A stretch of 64,000 nt of DNA from Marinobacter nanhaiticus D15-8W (GCF_036511935.1 NZ_AP028878.1:3472001-3536000), one strand, 5' to 3'. Shown: positions 36,766 through 46,702, numbered from the stretch's first letter. Made by a program: numbers and translations. Notes: generated by a model from the letters alone, not told the origin.

Positions 36766-38328
36766 TTATGCCCGCGCCTGTTCCCCGGCTTCAGCCGCAA
36801 CCGGAAGCGTGAAGAATAAGCGAGCGCCGCCATTTTCTGGCCGCTCAAAGCCAATCTCTCCACCCTGGGCCTGCATTAGGCTCCGACACAACGCCAGGCC
36901 AATACCCATGCCTTCCTGCTTGGTGGTAAAGAACGGATGAAACAGCTTTTCCTCGGCGTTCTCTGGCAGACCTATACCGCGGTCCGTCACGTCCACCCGG
37001 ACAAATCCACCTTCGACCACACGGGCGGAGACATGAACGGGATCGGTCACCTTGGCAGCGCGCGTCGCTTCGAGCGCGTTGCGAATCAGGTTGAGCGCCA
37101 CCTGTTGCACCTGGATCGGGTCGGCCAGCACATCCGGAACGTCATCGGCGATATCGAGCTCGACGGCGACCTGATTCGTGCGGGCATCCACCTCGGCAAA
37201 CTGGCGAGTCTCCTCCAGTAGCGATGAGATGACGATGACTTCCTTACCGGAGGCCGGCTTCTTCACGAAGCTGCGGATACGGCGAATCACTTCGCTGGCG
37301 CGATGGGATTGAGCCTCTATTTTTTCAAGTGTCTTACGCACCAGCTCACGATCGATCTCGTTGGCCGCCACCATGCGCAGAGCCACCCGCACATAATTGG
37401 AGATCGCCGTCAGTGGCTGATTCACCTCATGGGCGAAGCCAGCGGCCATTTCACCCATGGTGGAGAGCCTTGAGGCATGGGCTAGCTGGTCACGCTGTAC
37501 TTCCACCAGGTCCCGCGCTTCGTCCAAGGCCTTCTCACGTTCCAGCTCGGCAGAAATATCGCGGAACACCACGACGGCACCCAGTACCTGCCCGCCTTCA
37601 AGCTTCGGGCTGGAGCGGTACTCGGCAGGAAAGCTGGAACCATCAGGCCGATACATCACGACGTCACGCTGGTGCTCCGCAACCCCTTCCCGACAGGTGC
37701 CGAGCGCCGGCAAGCCAGCGGTCTCGGCATCCGGCGTACCAAAGTGCAGCTGGAAGAAGTTGTGGCCGACGAGCTCCTCAGGGTCCAGTCCTGCCATGAT
37801 GCCCGCGGCGGGGTTGGCAAAGATGATTTGACCCTCGGTATCGAGCCCGTAGATACCTTCGCTGATCGCGTTGAGGATACGGGACTGGTCGCTTTCCAAT
37901 TGACGATTGCGGGCCTGTAGCTGACGTTCGAGCTGGATGACTCGCGCATGGGTGGCGACACGGGCAATGACTTCCTGGGCCTGGAAGGGCTTGGAGATAT
38001 AATCCGCGCCACCCAGGGAAAAGCCCTTGACCTTGGCGTCAACGTCATCGAGTGCAGAAAGGAATACGACGGCACCGTCCGCCGTCTCCGGGCTGGCCTT
38101 GAGCCTCTGGCATACTTCGTAGCCATCCATGCCCGGCATCATAATGTCCAGCAGCACGACCTCGGGCTGGTGACGCTCGGCGAGGGTCAGGGCTTTTTCA
38201 CCCTCATTGGCAATCAGCAGTCGATAACCGCGGTCCTTGAGTGTCTCGTAGAGTACTTTCAGGTTCTGCGCATTGTCATCGACGAGCAGTACCGTTGCCT
38301 CGTCGCGTTCACTGGCAAATTCAGTCAT
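36766..38328 (-). CDS. Receiver-PAS-histidine kinase
   Basis: A 520-residue cytosolic sensor kinase. An N-terminal receiver domain has phospho-acceptor Asp61 in LLDIMMPGMDG. A PAS domain (about 145-260; GIYGLDTEGQIIFANPAA) is followed by a HisKA dimerisation domain with phospho-acceptor His300 in GFAHEVNQPLTAI, then an ATPase domain (GMGIGLALCRSL near the C-terminus). It is homologous to FixL-like kinases. It is encoded just downstream of a FixJ-type regulator, 64 nt apart, so the two form a pair. The receiver at the N-terminus suggests that another kinase feeds in. The signal is unknown. Confidence 0.9.
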   Translation of the reverse strand: MTEFASERDEATVLLVDDNAQNLKVLYETLKDRGYRLLIANEGEKALTLAERHQPEVVLLDIMMPGMDGYEVCQRLKASPETADGAVVFLSALDDVDAKVKGFSLGGADYISKPFQAQEVIARVATHARVIQLERQLQARNRQLESDQSRILNAISEGIYGLDTEGQIIFANPAAGIMAGLDPEELVGHNFFQLHFGTPDAETAGLPALGTCREGVAEHQRDVVMYRPDGSSFPAEYRSSPKLEGGQVLGAVVVFRDISAELEREKALDEARDLVEVQRDQLAHASRLSTMGEMAAGFAHEVNQPLTAISNYVRVALRMVAANEIDRELVRKTLEKIEAQSHRASEVIRRIRSFVKKPASGKEVIVISSLLEETRQFAEVDARTNQVAVELDIADDVPDVLADPIQVQQVALNLIRNALEATRAAKVTDPVHVSARVVEGGFVRVDVTDRGIGLPENAEEKLFHPFFTTKQEGMGIGLALCRSLMQAQGGEIGFERPENGGARLFFTLPVAAEAGEQARA

Positions 38329-38392
38329 AGAGTCCGTGCCGGCACAGGAGGGCCGACCTTAATTGAAATGGACGCTCATAGTGGCGCGCGTT

Positions 38393-39019
38393 TCAGGAAG
38401 CGTCGATACGGTCCTTTACGGACATCACCATACGGACCAGGTGTGCCAGTGAGTGGGTCCCCATCTTGTGCATGACACGGGAACGGTGGATCTCCACCGT
38501 ACGCTGACTGATATCCAGTTCGATCGCGATAACCTTGTTCGCCTGCCCAGCAATCATGCGGTCCATAATCTCGGTCTCACGCGGGGTAAGCATGTTGATA
38601 CGACGCAGGATCTCCTGCTTCTGACCGAGGGTCTTGCGCTGCTCGCGGTCCTGCTCCAGGGCTTCCTCGATCTTCTTGAGAAGGTCCTCCTCGCGATACG
38701 GCTTCTGGATGAAATCCACCGCACCCTGCTTCATTGCATCTACCGCCATGGGCACGTCACCGTGCCCTGTCACGAAGATGATCGGCAGGATCGAGTTCTT
38801 CTCGTTGAGGCGACGCTGGAGTTCCATGCCATCCATCCCGGGCATGCGGATGTCGAGTACGATACAGCCCGCCATGTCATCGCTGTAGTCCTCCAGGAAC
38901 GCATTGGCCGTTGGATAGGTCTTGACGCCCTTGTCCGAGGATTTCAGCAGCAACTCCAGGGAATCACGTACTGCTTCGTCGTCTTCGACGACAAAAACCG
39001 TTTCTGTAGTCTCGTTCAT
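38393..39019 (-). CDS. FixJ-type response regulator
   Basis: A 208-residue regulator with an N-terminal receiver (phospho-acceptor Asp56 in VLDIRMPGMDG) and a C-terminal LuxR/FixJ helix-turn-helix (LTPRETEIMDRMIAG ... QRTVEIHRSRVMHKMG). It precedes the receiver-PAS kinase and is likely its output. Targets are not evident in the window. Confidence 0.92.
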   Translation of the reverse strand: MNETTETVFVVEDDEAVRDSLELLLKSSDKGVKTYPTANAFLEDYSDDMAGCIVLDIRMPGMDGMELQRRLNEKNSILPIIFVTGHGDVPMAVDAMKQGAVDFIQKPYREEDLLKKIEEALEQDREQRKTLGQKQEILRRINMLTPRETEIMDRMIAGQANKVIAIELDISQRTVEIHRSRVMHKMGTHSLAHLVRMVMSVKDRIDAS

Positions 39020-39091
39020 TGATCCACCTTGTCCCGTGTCGTTTCTTATTGGCTCGGCGTGCCACCGTTCGCTCTCTCAACCCACTGCGGC

Positions 39092-39976
39092 TCAATCACC
39101 CGCCTGAGACAGATGATCCCGCTCCGGCGTATGGCCGTCTACCAGCGGCGGCGCGACGCTCACCGGGTCCACCCGCTCATCGTACCAGTTCATGCGCCAG
39201 TCCAGGTGCGGACCTGTGGACCGGCCGGTGCTTCCCACCTTGCCGATCCGCTCGCCCTGCACCACAGCCTGGCCTACCTTTACCTCCACTGCATCCATAT
39301 GCAGGAAGGTTGAGTTTACGCCGTAGCCGTGATCGAGGATCACGGTGCCGCCGGAGTAGAACAGGTCGGGTTCGGCCAGCGTCACCGTACCCGCCGCCGG
39401 TGCGACCACCGGTGCGCCTCTCGGGGCCGCGATATCCACTCCGTAGTGCGGGCGGCGCGGCTCGCCATTGTAGACTCGCTGGCTTCCGTAGACGCCGGTG
39501 ATGCGACCGCGAGCGGGCCAGATGTAGGGCCCGGCAAAATCCTCCCGGTCCGACACCACCGCCCGCGCTTCCCGGACTTGCTGCGCCTCGGCCCGGATGC
39601 GGGCGAGATGCTCCTTGGACGGTGTTACCGTACGCGACGGCACACCTTCAATACGCTGGACGTTGTAGGCCCGGGACGAAAGCTCGATCGTCTGCAGCGT
39701 CATCACGCCGTCCGGCCCTTCCACCCGCAAGGTGTGCGTGGATCTGGCATCACGCCCAAAGCCCAGCGCAAACCGCCCGCCATGATCGACGCGAACCGGC
39801 GCGTCATTCAGCCAGAGGCGACTACCGGGTGCGACCTGGCCGTAGACCAGGCTACCCGGGACGAGCTTACCCTTCAGGGTGGCCGGCTCAGCGGCGACCT
39901 CACCCCCGGCGATCACACCGGCGGCAAGAAGCATGAAGCCGGCGAGCCAATAATGAATCCTGTATCGTGTAACCAT
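39092..39976 (-). CDS. M23 family peptidoglycan metallopeptidase
   Basis: A 294-residue secreted protein with an N-terminal signal anchor (about 7-25). The C-terminal LytM/M23 domain has the zinc motif HYGVDIAAP (H-x3-D) and a late TGPHLDWRM, where HLD replaces the usual HLH, a variant seen in this subfamily. The middle region (about 30-150) carries beta-rich segments of unknown role. It probably cleaves peptidoglycan cross-links or activates amidases. The ATG at 39976 has AGGAAAGG upstream; an earlier ATG at 40021 would remove the signal-peptide context. It is divergent from alkB. Confidence 0.87.
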   Translation of the reverse strand: MVTRYRIHYWLAGFMLLAAGVIAGGEVAAEPATLKGKLVPGSLVYGQVAPGSRLWLNDAPVRVDHGGRFALGFGRDARSTHTLRVEGPDGVMTLQTIELSSRAYNVQRIEGVPSRTVTPSKEHLARIRAEAQQVREARAVVSDREDFAGPYIWPARGRITGVYGSQRVYNGEPRRPHYGVDIAAPRGAPVVAPAAGTVTLAEPDLFYSGGTVILDHGYGVNSTFLHMDAVEVKVGQAVVQGERIGKVGSTGRSTGPHLDWRMNWYDERVDPVSVAPPLVDGHTPERDHLSQAGD

Positions 39977-40019
39977 AGCCTTTCCTGCTCCGATTGTCCC
40001 TATTACAACGGAAAATTCC

Positions 40020-40622
40020 ATGCGCTTTACCGTTGAAAACGAAGCCTTTTTTGATCTTCCGCCGTTCCAGCCCGTGGTGATCAGGCAAGCCCTGCCCCAA
40101 ACGATGGCGGATAATCTGTTGAAAGCGCTACCTCAGGCCCTGCCCTGGTACCAGGCGCGCCTTCATCTCTACGGCAAATGGCGATTCTCGCCACGACTAC
40201 AGTGTTGGATGGGAGATCCGGACGCTCACTACCGGTACTCAGGCCATGATATGACGCCCGAGCCCTGGGCAGAAGTCCTTCAGCCAGTGCTGCCGTTGAT
40301 CAACAACCTGGCTAACGAACAGTTCAACAGCGTTCTCTGCAATTGGTACCGCAATGGGCAGGACAGCATGGGCTGGCACAGCGACAGCGAGCCGGAATTA
40401 GGATTGGAGCCAGTGATCGCTTCGTTATCGTTGGGGGCGGAGCGGGTGTTCCAGTTCCGCCGCACGGGCGAAAGCCGGCTCTACCGCTCCATTCCCCTTC
40501 CCCACAATAGCGTGCTGATCATGCCGAAGGGATTACAGTCTCATTACCAGCACCAGCTGCCAAAAACACGAAAGCAAACGGGCCACCGCTTCAACCTGAC
40601 GTTCCGCAGGATTGCTCGCTGA
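40020..40622 (+). CDS. AlkB-like 2-oxoglutarate dioxygenase
   Basis: A 200-residue Fe(II)/2-oxoglutarate-dependent dioxygenase. The iron ligands are visible as His120-x-Asp122 (GWHSDSE) and His178 (HYQHQLPK); Arg190 or Arg196 in HRFNLTFR would bind 2-oxoglutarate. The NWYRNGQDSMGWHSD block is typical of AlkB proteins that repair alkylated bases in DNA or RNA. No ada or alkA neighbour and no Ada box are seen. It is divergent from the M23 gene (43 bp apart) and its stop abuts the stop of the Lon-like gene. Confidence 0.88.
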   Translation: MRFTVENEAFFDLPPFQPVVIRQALPQTMADNLLKALPQALPWYQARLHLYGKWRFSPRLQCWMGDPDAHYRYSGHDMTPEPWAEVLQPVLPLINNLANEQFNSVLCNWYRNGQDSMGWHSDSEPELGLEPVIASLSLGAERVFQFRRTGESRLYRSIPLPHNSVLIMPKGLQSHYQHQLPKTRKQTGHRFNLTFRRIAR

Positions 40623-43070
40623 TCAGGTCGCGTGCCCGGGCTGCTCCTGCCGATGCTTGTCGCTGGACGGCTCCTGACGTTCCTGATCCCGCATCTTTTC
40701 CAGGCGTTTCTGGATCGCACCGAAGATAGTGTTCGTCGGGTAACGTCCCTTGGCCGATGCCTTACCGGCGGCTTTGCCGAGTAGCAGCCCGATCGCTTCT
40801 TCCGCGGTGTCGACCGCGTAGACCGAAAATTTGCGCTGACGAACCGCCGCCAGGATCTCGGAATCGAGCATCAGGTTCTGGACGTTCGACGCGGGCAGGA
40901 TCACGCCCTGGGTACCGGTCAGCCCCTTGAGCTGGCAGGTCTGGAAGAATCCTTCGATCTTCTCATTGACTCCACCCACCGGCTGGACTTCACCGAACTG
41001 GTTGACCGAACCCGTAATGGCCAGATCCTGTCGCACCCCTCGACCGGACAAGGCTGAGACCAGCGCACAAAGCTCGGCCAGGGAGGCGCTGTCACCGTCC
41101 ACCTCGCCATAGTTCTGCTCGAACGTCAGGCTTGCGGACAGATGCATCGGGTCGGTAACGGCAAACCGGGAAGCGAGCCAGGAGGTGAGGATCATGACGC
41201 CCTTCGAATGGATATTGCCGCCCAGTTTCACGTCCCGCTCGATGTCGATGACGTCGCCATCGCCGTAGTAGCAAGTGGCCGTGATCCGGTTGGGCATGCC
41301 GAACTCGTAACCGCCGGCCGACAGGACCGACAATGCATTAACCTGGCCGACCCGTTCGCCAGTGGTAGACACCAACGTGGTGCCGTCGCGGATGGAATCG
41401 AAATACTGGTCGCGGATGCGGCTGCTGCGATAGCGGGCGCTGTTCAGGGCCTGCTCCACATGGGTGGCCTGGATCATCCTGGCGCCGGCCTGCCGGGCCC
41501 AGTAATCCGACTCCCGCAGCAGATTGGCGATATCAGCCGCGTGCAGCGACAGGCGCTCCTGATGGTCGGCGATGCGCGAACTGTATTCGATCACCCGCGC
41601 CACGGCTTTGCGGTCACAATGCAGCAGGTTCTTGTCCACCACCACGCTGGCGATGAACTTGGCGTATTGCTGTTCGCTCTCTGGCGTGCGGTGCATTTCG
41701 TTCTCGAAGTCCGCGGTGATCCGGAATAACTCGGAGAATTCGGGATCATATTCCTGCAGCAGCATCCAGGTTTCCCTGTCGCCGAACAGCACGATCTTGA
41801 CATTGAGCGGGATCGGCTCCGGCTCCAGCGAAATCGTGCCGGACAGGGTCAATTCCCGCTCCAGGGAGTTGATCTGCAATGACCGCGAACGCAAAGCGCG
41901 CTTGAGGCCGTCCCAGACGAACGGCTGCTCGAGCACCTTGATCGCGTCCATCAGCAAATAACCGCCGTTGGCCTTGTGCAGGCTGCCCGGCCGGATCAGG
42001 GAGAAGTCTGTGAAGACCGAACCCTTGAAGGTAACGTTTTCCACGTACCCGAACAGGTTGTGGTACGTCGGGTTGTCTTCGACGATCACCGGCACGTCCT
42101 GATCCTTGTGATGCACCAGGAGGTTGATCTGGTAGCGCCGGGGCATCTTGCGATCCAGCGCCGCATAGGCGATAGCCGCCTGCTCGTCGCCGTCCTCGAG
42201 GAAGATATCCAGGTTATCGCCCAGATCCTTGCGCACAGCTTCCAGGTAGTCGACGACTTCCGGGTAAACCGTGTACTTGGCCACCAATTCGTCAAACTGG
42301 TGGCCGGTCAGGCTTTCCAATGTCTCTTCGTTCAGGGCCTGTTGCTTATCGGTGTACTCTTGCTCCAATTCGGCGATCTTGCGAAGCGCCGCCCGCAGCT
42401 TTTTCTCCAGCTTGTTGATCTCGTCCTCGAAGGTCTGGCGCTGTTCTTCGGTGAGGGCGGCAAAGGTTTCCTGCGTGTGAGGTTCCTCTCCGTTCATCGC
42501 CACGAGCCGATAGCCGCCCGGGGTCGACACGGTCAGGCTGACCTTCTTGCGCTTGGCCTGTCGGGCCACCTTTTCCAGGGCATCTTCCTGCTTACGGGTG
42601 TATTCGTTCTTCAACTGCTCCGCCCGTTCCAGGAACGCATCGCCCTCGAAGGTCTGCGGGATTACCTGGGTCAGACGGATCATCAGGCGATCCATGTCCT
42701 GCTTCAGGACCTGACCTTCACCGGCGGGCAGGCGTAACACCCTTGGCGAGCGGGGTTCCTCGAAATTGGCGACGTAGCACCAGTCGTAGCTCTTGTATTC
42801 CTTGTCCGCGTGGTGCTTCAGGTAACGCAGCATCATGGTGAGCTTACCGAGACCATTACGCCCAACCGCATACACGTTGTAGCCACCGTGCGGCATTGCC
42901 AACGCAAAACGCACCGCTTCCTGCGCTCGGTGCTGGCCGACTATTTCCTCAAGGGGCTCCAGTTGGCGGGTCGTTCTGAACGAAAAGTCTTTGGTATCGC
43001 ACGTGCGGTAAAGCTGGTTTAGAGGCAGTGACTTCAAGGCGCCATCCTGTTTCTGGAAGTAAAAATGCAA
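40623..43070 (-). CDS. LonB-like ATP-dependent protease (YcbZ family)
   Basis: An 815-residue protease of the YcbZ/LonP family (AAA_32 plus S16 domain). The catalytic dyad is Ser661 in GDSAS and Lys704 in VNEKIEG, 43 residues apart as in Lon. The N-terminal half has an ATPase core interrupted by a long coiled-coil insertion (about 165-265). The Walker A is degenerate (GRNGLGKLTM), as in related family members. Lon and ClpXP are not encoded nearby, so this is an additional protease. It converges with alkB at adjacent stops. Confidence 0.88.
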   Translation of the reverse strand: MHFYFQKQDGALKSLPLNQLYRTCDTKDFSFRTTRQLEPLEEIVGQHRAQEAVRFALAMPHGGYNVYAVGRNGLGKLTMMLRYLKHHADKEYKSYDWCYVANFEEPRSPRVLRLPAGEGQVLKQDMDRLMIRLTQVIPQTFEGDAFLERAEQLKNEYTRKQEDALEKVARQAKRKKVSLTVSTPGGYRLVAMNGEEPHTQETFAALTEEQRQTFEDEINKLEKKLRAALRKIAELEQEYTDKQQALNEETLESLTGHQFDELVAKYTVYPEVVDYLEAVRKDLGDNLDIFLEDGDEQAAIAYAALDRKMPRRYQINLLVHHKDQDVPVIVEDNPTYHNLFGYVENVTFKGSVFTDFSLIRPGSLHKANGGYLLMDAIKVLEQPFVWDGLKRALRSRSLQINSLERELTLSGTISLEPEPIPLNVKIVLFGDRETWMLLQEYDPEFSELFRITADFENEMHRTPESEQQYAKFIASVVVDKNLLHCDRKAVARVIEYSSRIADHQERLSLHAADIANLLRESDYWARQAGARMIQATHVEQALNSARYRSSRIRDQYFDSIRDGTTLVSTTGERVGQVNALSVLSAGGYEFGMPNRITATCYYGDGDVIDIERDVKLGGNIHSKGVMILTSWLASRFAVTDPMHLSASLTFEQNYGEVDGDSASLAELCALVSALSGRGVRQDLAITGSVNQFGEVQPVGGVNEKIEGFFQTCQLKGLTGTQGVILPASNVQNLMLDSEILAAVRQRKFSVYAVDTAEEAIGLLLGKAAGKASAKGRYPTNTIFGAIQKRLEKMRDQERQEPSSDKHRQEQPGHAT

Positions 43071-43276
43071 TAACAGGGCATTGTAGAAGGTGTCGACGCC
43101 CCTGTCGTGTGTTAACCATTTTGTAATCCATGAACGCTTAAGTTTTGCGCGATTTTGCCGTTAAACCATGAAATGATCCTCAACCCAGAGCGGTTGCGAT
43201 GTTTTTAGATGGGTGGCCCGCATAGAGGAAGTTACGGTCGGCCCTTTGACTGCGCAGGTTTACAAGGTGACCTTAT

Positions 43277-43561
43277 ATGGAAATATCACGCTCATCGCCT
43301 TACAGTCTTAGCACGCTAGACCGCAAGAAGGCAGCAAGCCCGCAACGCACACCGGAAACCCCTGAAGCACCCGCAACGCCGACCAAACGAGTGATGGACC
43401 GTCGCGTCAGGCCGGACCGTCGGCGGCAACAGCAACCCTTCGAAGGCAAGGACCGCCGTAAACGATCGACCCGTCGAAGTCCCAGCCTCCTGCATCCTCA
43501 CAACGCGCAACCGATAGCCGCAGAAGATCGGCGGGGAGAACGACTCGACACGTCAGTTTGA
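43277..43561 (+). CDS. Small basic hypothetical protein
   Basis: A 94-residue protein, strongly basic in the middle (RVMDRRVRPDRRRQQQPFEG and KDRRKRSTRR). It has no signal peptide and no recognised domain. AAGGTG lies 6 nt before the ATG. The repeated DRR pattern resembles low-complexity tails of flagellar or c-di-GMP-related proteins, and a PilZ gene follows, but no function can be assigned. Confidence 0.55.
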   Translation: MEISRSSPYSLSTLDRKKAASPQRTPETPEAPATPTKRVMDRRVRPDRRRQQQPFEGKDRRKRSTRRSPSLLHPHNAQPIAAEDRRGERLDTSV

Positions 43562-43760
43562 GCGTTCCGATGGCATAAAAGGCCAGTTTAAGGGCCACAT
43601 CAGCTTTTGAGACATTTGTCACACTTGTCGCCCCGATCATTTTTCAGCCTGCCCACGGCCTCCTAAAATGAAAGCTCCAGACAGATAAAGCGCACATGCA
43701 ACTATCTGGCTGAGCTTACGATCGTCGCCCATAACAATGACAAGAGTGGAAACCGGGGTT

Positions 43761-44138
43761 ATGACCAAAGACACTGGAGACCGCCGTATCAAGAACCGCT
43801 ACGAGGCGCATTGCCTGCAGGTCCGGCTCAGGGAGCGAGGCTTTTTCGGACGGGAGAAAAACCGCCTGCCAGTCACCTGCCTGGATATCAATCGTTACGG
43901 CCTGGCCGTTCTCTCACCGCGCCCGATGGATGCCGGCACACGACTCCTGCTGGATTTCTCGGGCAAGTACATTTCCGAATCACACGTAGCCGCGCGTATT
44001 GTCGACTGCCATTCCTACCAGGCGGGCTATCGGCTCGGTATCCAATTCAGCTATTGCCGGAATCGCCACAGTTACTCGCGCGCCGTGGACAACGCACTCT
44101 CGCGTATCGAGGGCTTCTACAATCGGCTGGCCGGCTAG
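43761..44138 (+). CDS. PilZ-domain protein
   Basis: A 125-residue protein (133 from the alternative ATG at 43737) with a PilZ c-di-GMP-binding signature: RRIKNRYEA near the N-terminus supplies the RxxxR motif, and CLDINRYGLAVLSPRPMDAG the second motif, with Arg where Ser is usual. The later AGYRLGIQF strand is typical. The GGGG before the ATG at 43761 favours that start. It would respond to c-di-GMP, but the substituted second motif makes binding uncertain. Confidence 0.75.
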   Translation: MTKDTGDRRIKNRYEAHCLQVRLRERGFFGREKNRLPVTCLDINRYGLAVLSPRPMDAGTRLLLDFSGKYISESHVAARIVDCHSYQAGYRLGIQFSYCRNRHSYSRAVDNALSRIEGFYNRLAG

Positions 44139-44169
44139 CTAGCGCCTAATTCCCGGTTACAGGGCGCCC

Positions 44170-44640
44170 TCAAAACAGACCGGCATCCAGGCTGGCCGCG
44201 ACATACATCCCCAGCTCCTCACATTGTTCTTCAAATGCATTCTGATACTCGCCGCGACATAGCACAGGATCGCAGGCCAGACGCCAGCGCAAGCCGGTTG
44301 TGATAGATTCGATGGCCCGATGGGTCCCGGTGCCGTCATGGCCGGCACGGATATAGAACGCAAATGGCAATCCCTGGGTTTTCTCCAGGCATGGGTAATA
44401 ACTGCGGTCGAAGAAATCCTTGAGCGCGCCGCTCATATACCCCAGGTTCTCGGTGGTCCCGAGGATAATCGCATCGCACGCCAATACATCCTCAGGGCCA
44501 GCATCCAACGGCGCCATCACCTTTACGTCCACCGCCTCGATATCGGGATTGCGGGCGCCGCGCTCGACCGCCTCTAGCAGCTTACGGGTATTCGGCGATG
44601 GTACGTGGGCGACAATCAGTAGGCGTTTGCGGGCTTCCAT
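44170..44640 (-). CDS. Flavodoxin-like NAD(P)H oxidoreductase
   Basis: A 156-residue flavodoxin-fold protein (FMN_red type). It has an N-terminal phosphate-loop region (VAHVPSPNTRKLL) and GTTENLGYMSGALKDFFDRSYYP, which contacts the flavin ring in relatives. It probably binds FMN and transfers electrons from NAD(P)H; the partner is unknown. It is downstream of recA on the same strand but beyond recA's terminator. Confidence 0.8.
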   Translation of the reverse strand: MEARKRLLIVAHVPSPNTRKLLEAVERGARNPDIEAVDVKVMAPLDAGPEDVLACDAIILGTTENLGYMSGALKDFFDRSYYPCLEKTQGLPFAFYIRAGHDGTGTHRAIESITTGLRWRLACDPVLCRGEYQNAFEEQCEELGMYVAASLDAGLF

Positions 44641-44829
44641 TCAGTGCGAACTCCAGCTCTCGTTCAGAAGGAGTCCTTTACTCTGCATTTGGTTAGGGGT
44701 AGTGACAAGTGCCGAGCGGGCATACGTTACGTGCTAGAGCATTGTATGCGGCTATTTGATGCTTCAACCGGAATACCTCCCTTCACAATTAACCTTGGAC
44801 TACGCCGTGCCGTAAGGCATAAAACGAAA

Positions 44830-44861
44830 AAAGAGCCGGCTCCTTTCGGAACCGGCTCTTT
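44830..44861 (-). terminator. Intrinsic terminator of recA
   Basis: A 10-bp stem AAAGAGCCGG / CCGGCTCTTT extended by an inner TCC-TTTC-GGA hairpin, 24 nt after the recA stop. On the minus strand the stem is followed by TTTCGTTTT. Confidence 0.88.
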
Positions 44862-44885
44862 CGAAAACAACCCTATACGTCGACT

Positions 44886-45932
44886 TTAGAGCAACTCGCC
44901 ACTGGCTTCTGCCGGGGCCTTGGCTTCCTTGTCCTTGCTTTCCGGTTTCGGCATCAGCTTTTCGCGGATCTTGGCTTCGATTTCCGTGGCCATTTCCGGA
45001 TTCTCTTCCAGGAACTTGCAGGCATTCGCCTTGCCCTGGCCGATCTTGTCGCCGTTATAGCTGTACCATGCGCCGGACTTGTCGACGAAGCCTTCCTTCA
45101 CACCTAGATCGACCACTTCCGCCATGTGGTAGATACCCTTACCGTACATGATCTGGAATTCAGCCTGCTTGAACGGCGGGGAGACCTTGTTCTTGACCAC
45201 TTTGACCCGGGTTTCGTTACCCACCACTTCATCGCCTTCCTTCACGGCGCCGATGCGACGGATGTCCAGGCGAACCGAGGAATAGAACTTCAGTGCGTTA
45301 CCACCGGTCGTGGTTTCGGGGCTGCCGAACATGACGCCAATCTTCATCCGAATCTGGTTGATGAAGACCATCAGGCAGTTGGCGTGCTTGACGTTACCGG
45401 TCAACTTACGCAGGGCCTGGGACATCAGGCGTGCCTGCAGCCCCACATGGGAATCGCCCATCTCGCCTTCGATTTCCGCCTTTGGCGTCAGTGCCGCAAC
45501 GGAGTCGACGATGATCACGTCGATGGCATTGGAACGAACCAACATGTCGGCGATTTCCAGAGCCTGTTCACCGGTGTCAGGCTGGGAGACCAACAGCTCA
45601 TCCACGTCCACGCCCAGCTTTTCGGCGTAGACCGGATCCAGTGCGTGCTCCGCATCGACGAAGGCACAGGTCTTGCCGGCCTTCTGGGCTTCGGCGATGA
45701 CCTGCAGGGTCAGCGTGGTTTTGCCGGAACTCTCCGGTCCGTAGATTTCCACGATCCGACCGTATGGCAGGCCGCCAATACCCAGGGCCACGTCCAGGCC
45801 CAGTGAACCGGTGGAGACCGCCGGGATGGCTTCACGGGGCTGATCACCCATCTTCATCACGGCGCCCTTGCCGAATTGACGCTCGATCTGGCTCAGTGCC
45901 GCGCCCAACGCCTTCTTACGGTTGTCTTCCAT
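44886..45932 (-). CDS. recA: Recombinase RecA
   Basis: A 348-residue RecA, the strand-exchange protein and SOS co-protease. Walker A GPESSGKT is at residues 65-72, and the conserved [22 protein letters not shown] (L2 region) is present. A perfect LexA box lies 70-85 bp upstream of the start, and pncC precedes it. No recX follows; the next gene is a flavodoxin-like protein after a strong terminator. Confidence 0.98.
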   Translation of the reverse strand: MEDNRKKALGAALSQIERQFGKGAVMKMGDQPREAIPAVSTGSLGLDVALGIGGLPYGRIVEIYGPESSGKTTLTLQVIAEAQKAGKTCAFVDAEHALDPVYAEKLGVDVDELLVSQPDTGEQALEIADMLVRSNAIDVIIVDSVAALTPKAEIEGEMGDSHVGLQARLMSQALRKLTGNVKHANCLMVFINQIRMKIGVMFGSPETTTGGNALKFYSSVRLDIRRIGAVKEGDEVVGNETRVKVVKNKVSPPFKQAEFQIMYGKGIYHMAEVVDLGVKEGFVDKSGAWYSYNGDKIGQGKANACKFLEENPEMATEIEAKIREKLMPKPESKDKEAKAPAEASGELL

Positions 45933-46001
45933 CGCTGCGAAAACCTCGTCTTGATGTGCCGCCTGGCGGCATGATCCATAAACCCGGCCGCACCGGGTGA
46001 A

Positions 46002-46017
46002 CTGTATATTTGAACAG
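46002..46017. promoter_or_regulatory. LexA (SOS) box of recA
   Basis: CTGT-ATATTTGA-ACAG is a perfect CTGT-N8-ACAG site 70 bp before the recA start and 63 bp after the pncC stop. It predicts SOS repression of recA. Confidence 0.92.
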
Positions 46018-46079
46018 TATTAAAACATAACGTTGGAAACAGGCCAAGTGCCATGTCCCATGCTATCGAAATAGAGAGA

Positions 46080-46583
46080 CTAGCCCTGCTCCTGCAGGAA
46101 ACCCCGTACGCCCTGCAGGGCGAACAGGACAGCCTGGCGACGGATGGCGTCGCGGTCGCCGGAAAAGTGTTCGACCACACTTTCGGTATCGGCCGGCGAG
46201 CGGCCCCAGGCGAACCAGACAGTGCCGACCGGCTTCTCGTCGGAACCGCCCCCCGGACCCGCCACACCGCTGATGGACACAGCTACTTGCGCACCGGTCG
46301 CAGCCAGCGCGCCCGCCACCATCTCCCGAACTACCGGTTCGCTCACCGCCCCATGCTCGGTCAGGGACTTGTCAGTCACTTCCAGCAGGACGCGCTTGGC
46401 TTCGTTCGAGTAGGTCACCAGACCACTGTGCACATAGTCCGAACTGCCGGCCCGGTCCGTCAAGGCCTTCGCTACCCAACCGCCCGTGCAGCTTTCCGCG
46501 GTGGTTATCATCAACCCACGCTCTCGCAACAGGTCACCGAGCGCGACAGCAGCCTCTTCGAGGACATCATCGGAAATCGACAT
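46080..46583 (-). CDS. pncC: Nicotinamide-nucleotide amidase (CinA C-terminal type)
   Basis: A 167-residue protein matching the CinA C-terminal domain (PncC): TTAESCTGGWVAKALTDRAGSS and SISGVAGPGGGSDEKPVGTVW hold the family's catalytic serine and binding loops. It deamidates NMN to NaMN in pyridine-nucleotide salvage. The frame is open upstream, but the ATG at 46583 follows GGGAGG. As in many gammaproteobacteria it lies just before recA, here with its own LexA box between them. Confidence 0.92.
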   Translation of the reverse strand: MSISDDVLEEAAVALGDLLRERGLMITTAESCTGGWVAKALTDRAGSSDYVHSGLVTYSNEAKRVLLEVTDKSLTEHGAVSEPVVREMVAGALAATGAQVAVSISGVAGPGGGSDEKPVGTVWFAWGRSPADTESVVEHFSGDRDAIRRQAVLFALQGVRGFLQEQG

Positions 46584-46702
46584 GGAATAGCCTCCCCGGA
46601 TATGAGAAAGCCACATTCTTAATGCCTGGATCGCTGCCGTCCACCCCCAACGGACATGGATTTTAGGAGGCAACCGGTCAGGGCTTTGATATGCGGCCGA
46701 TT

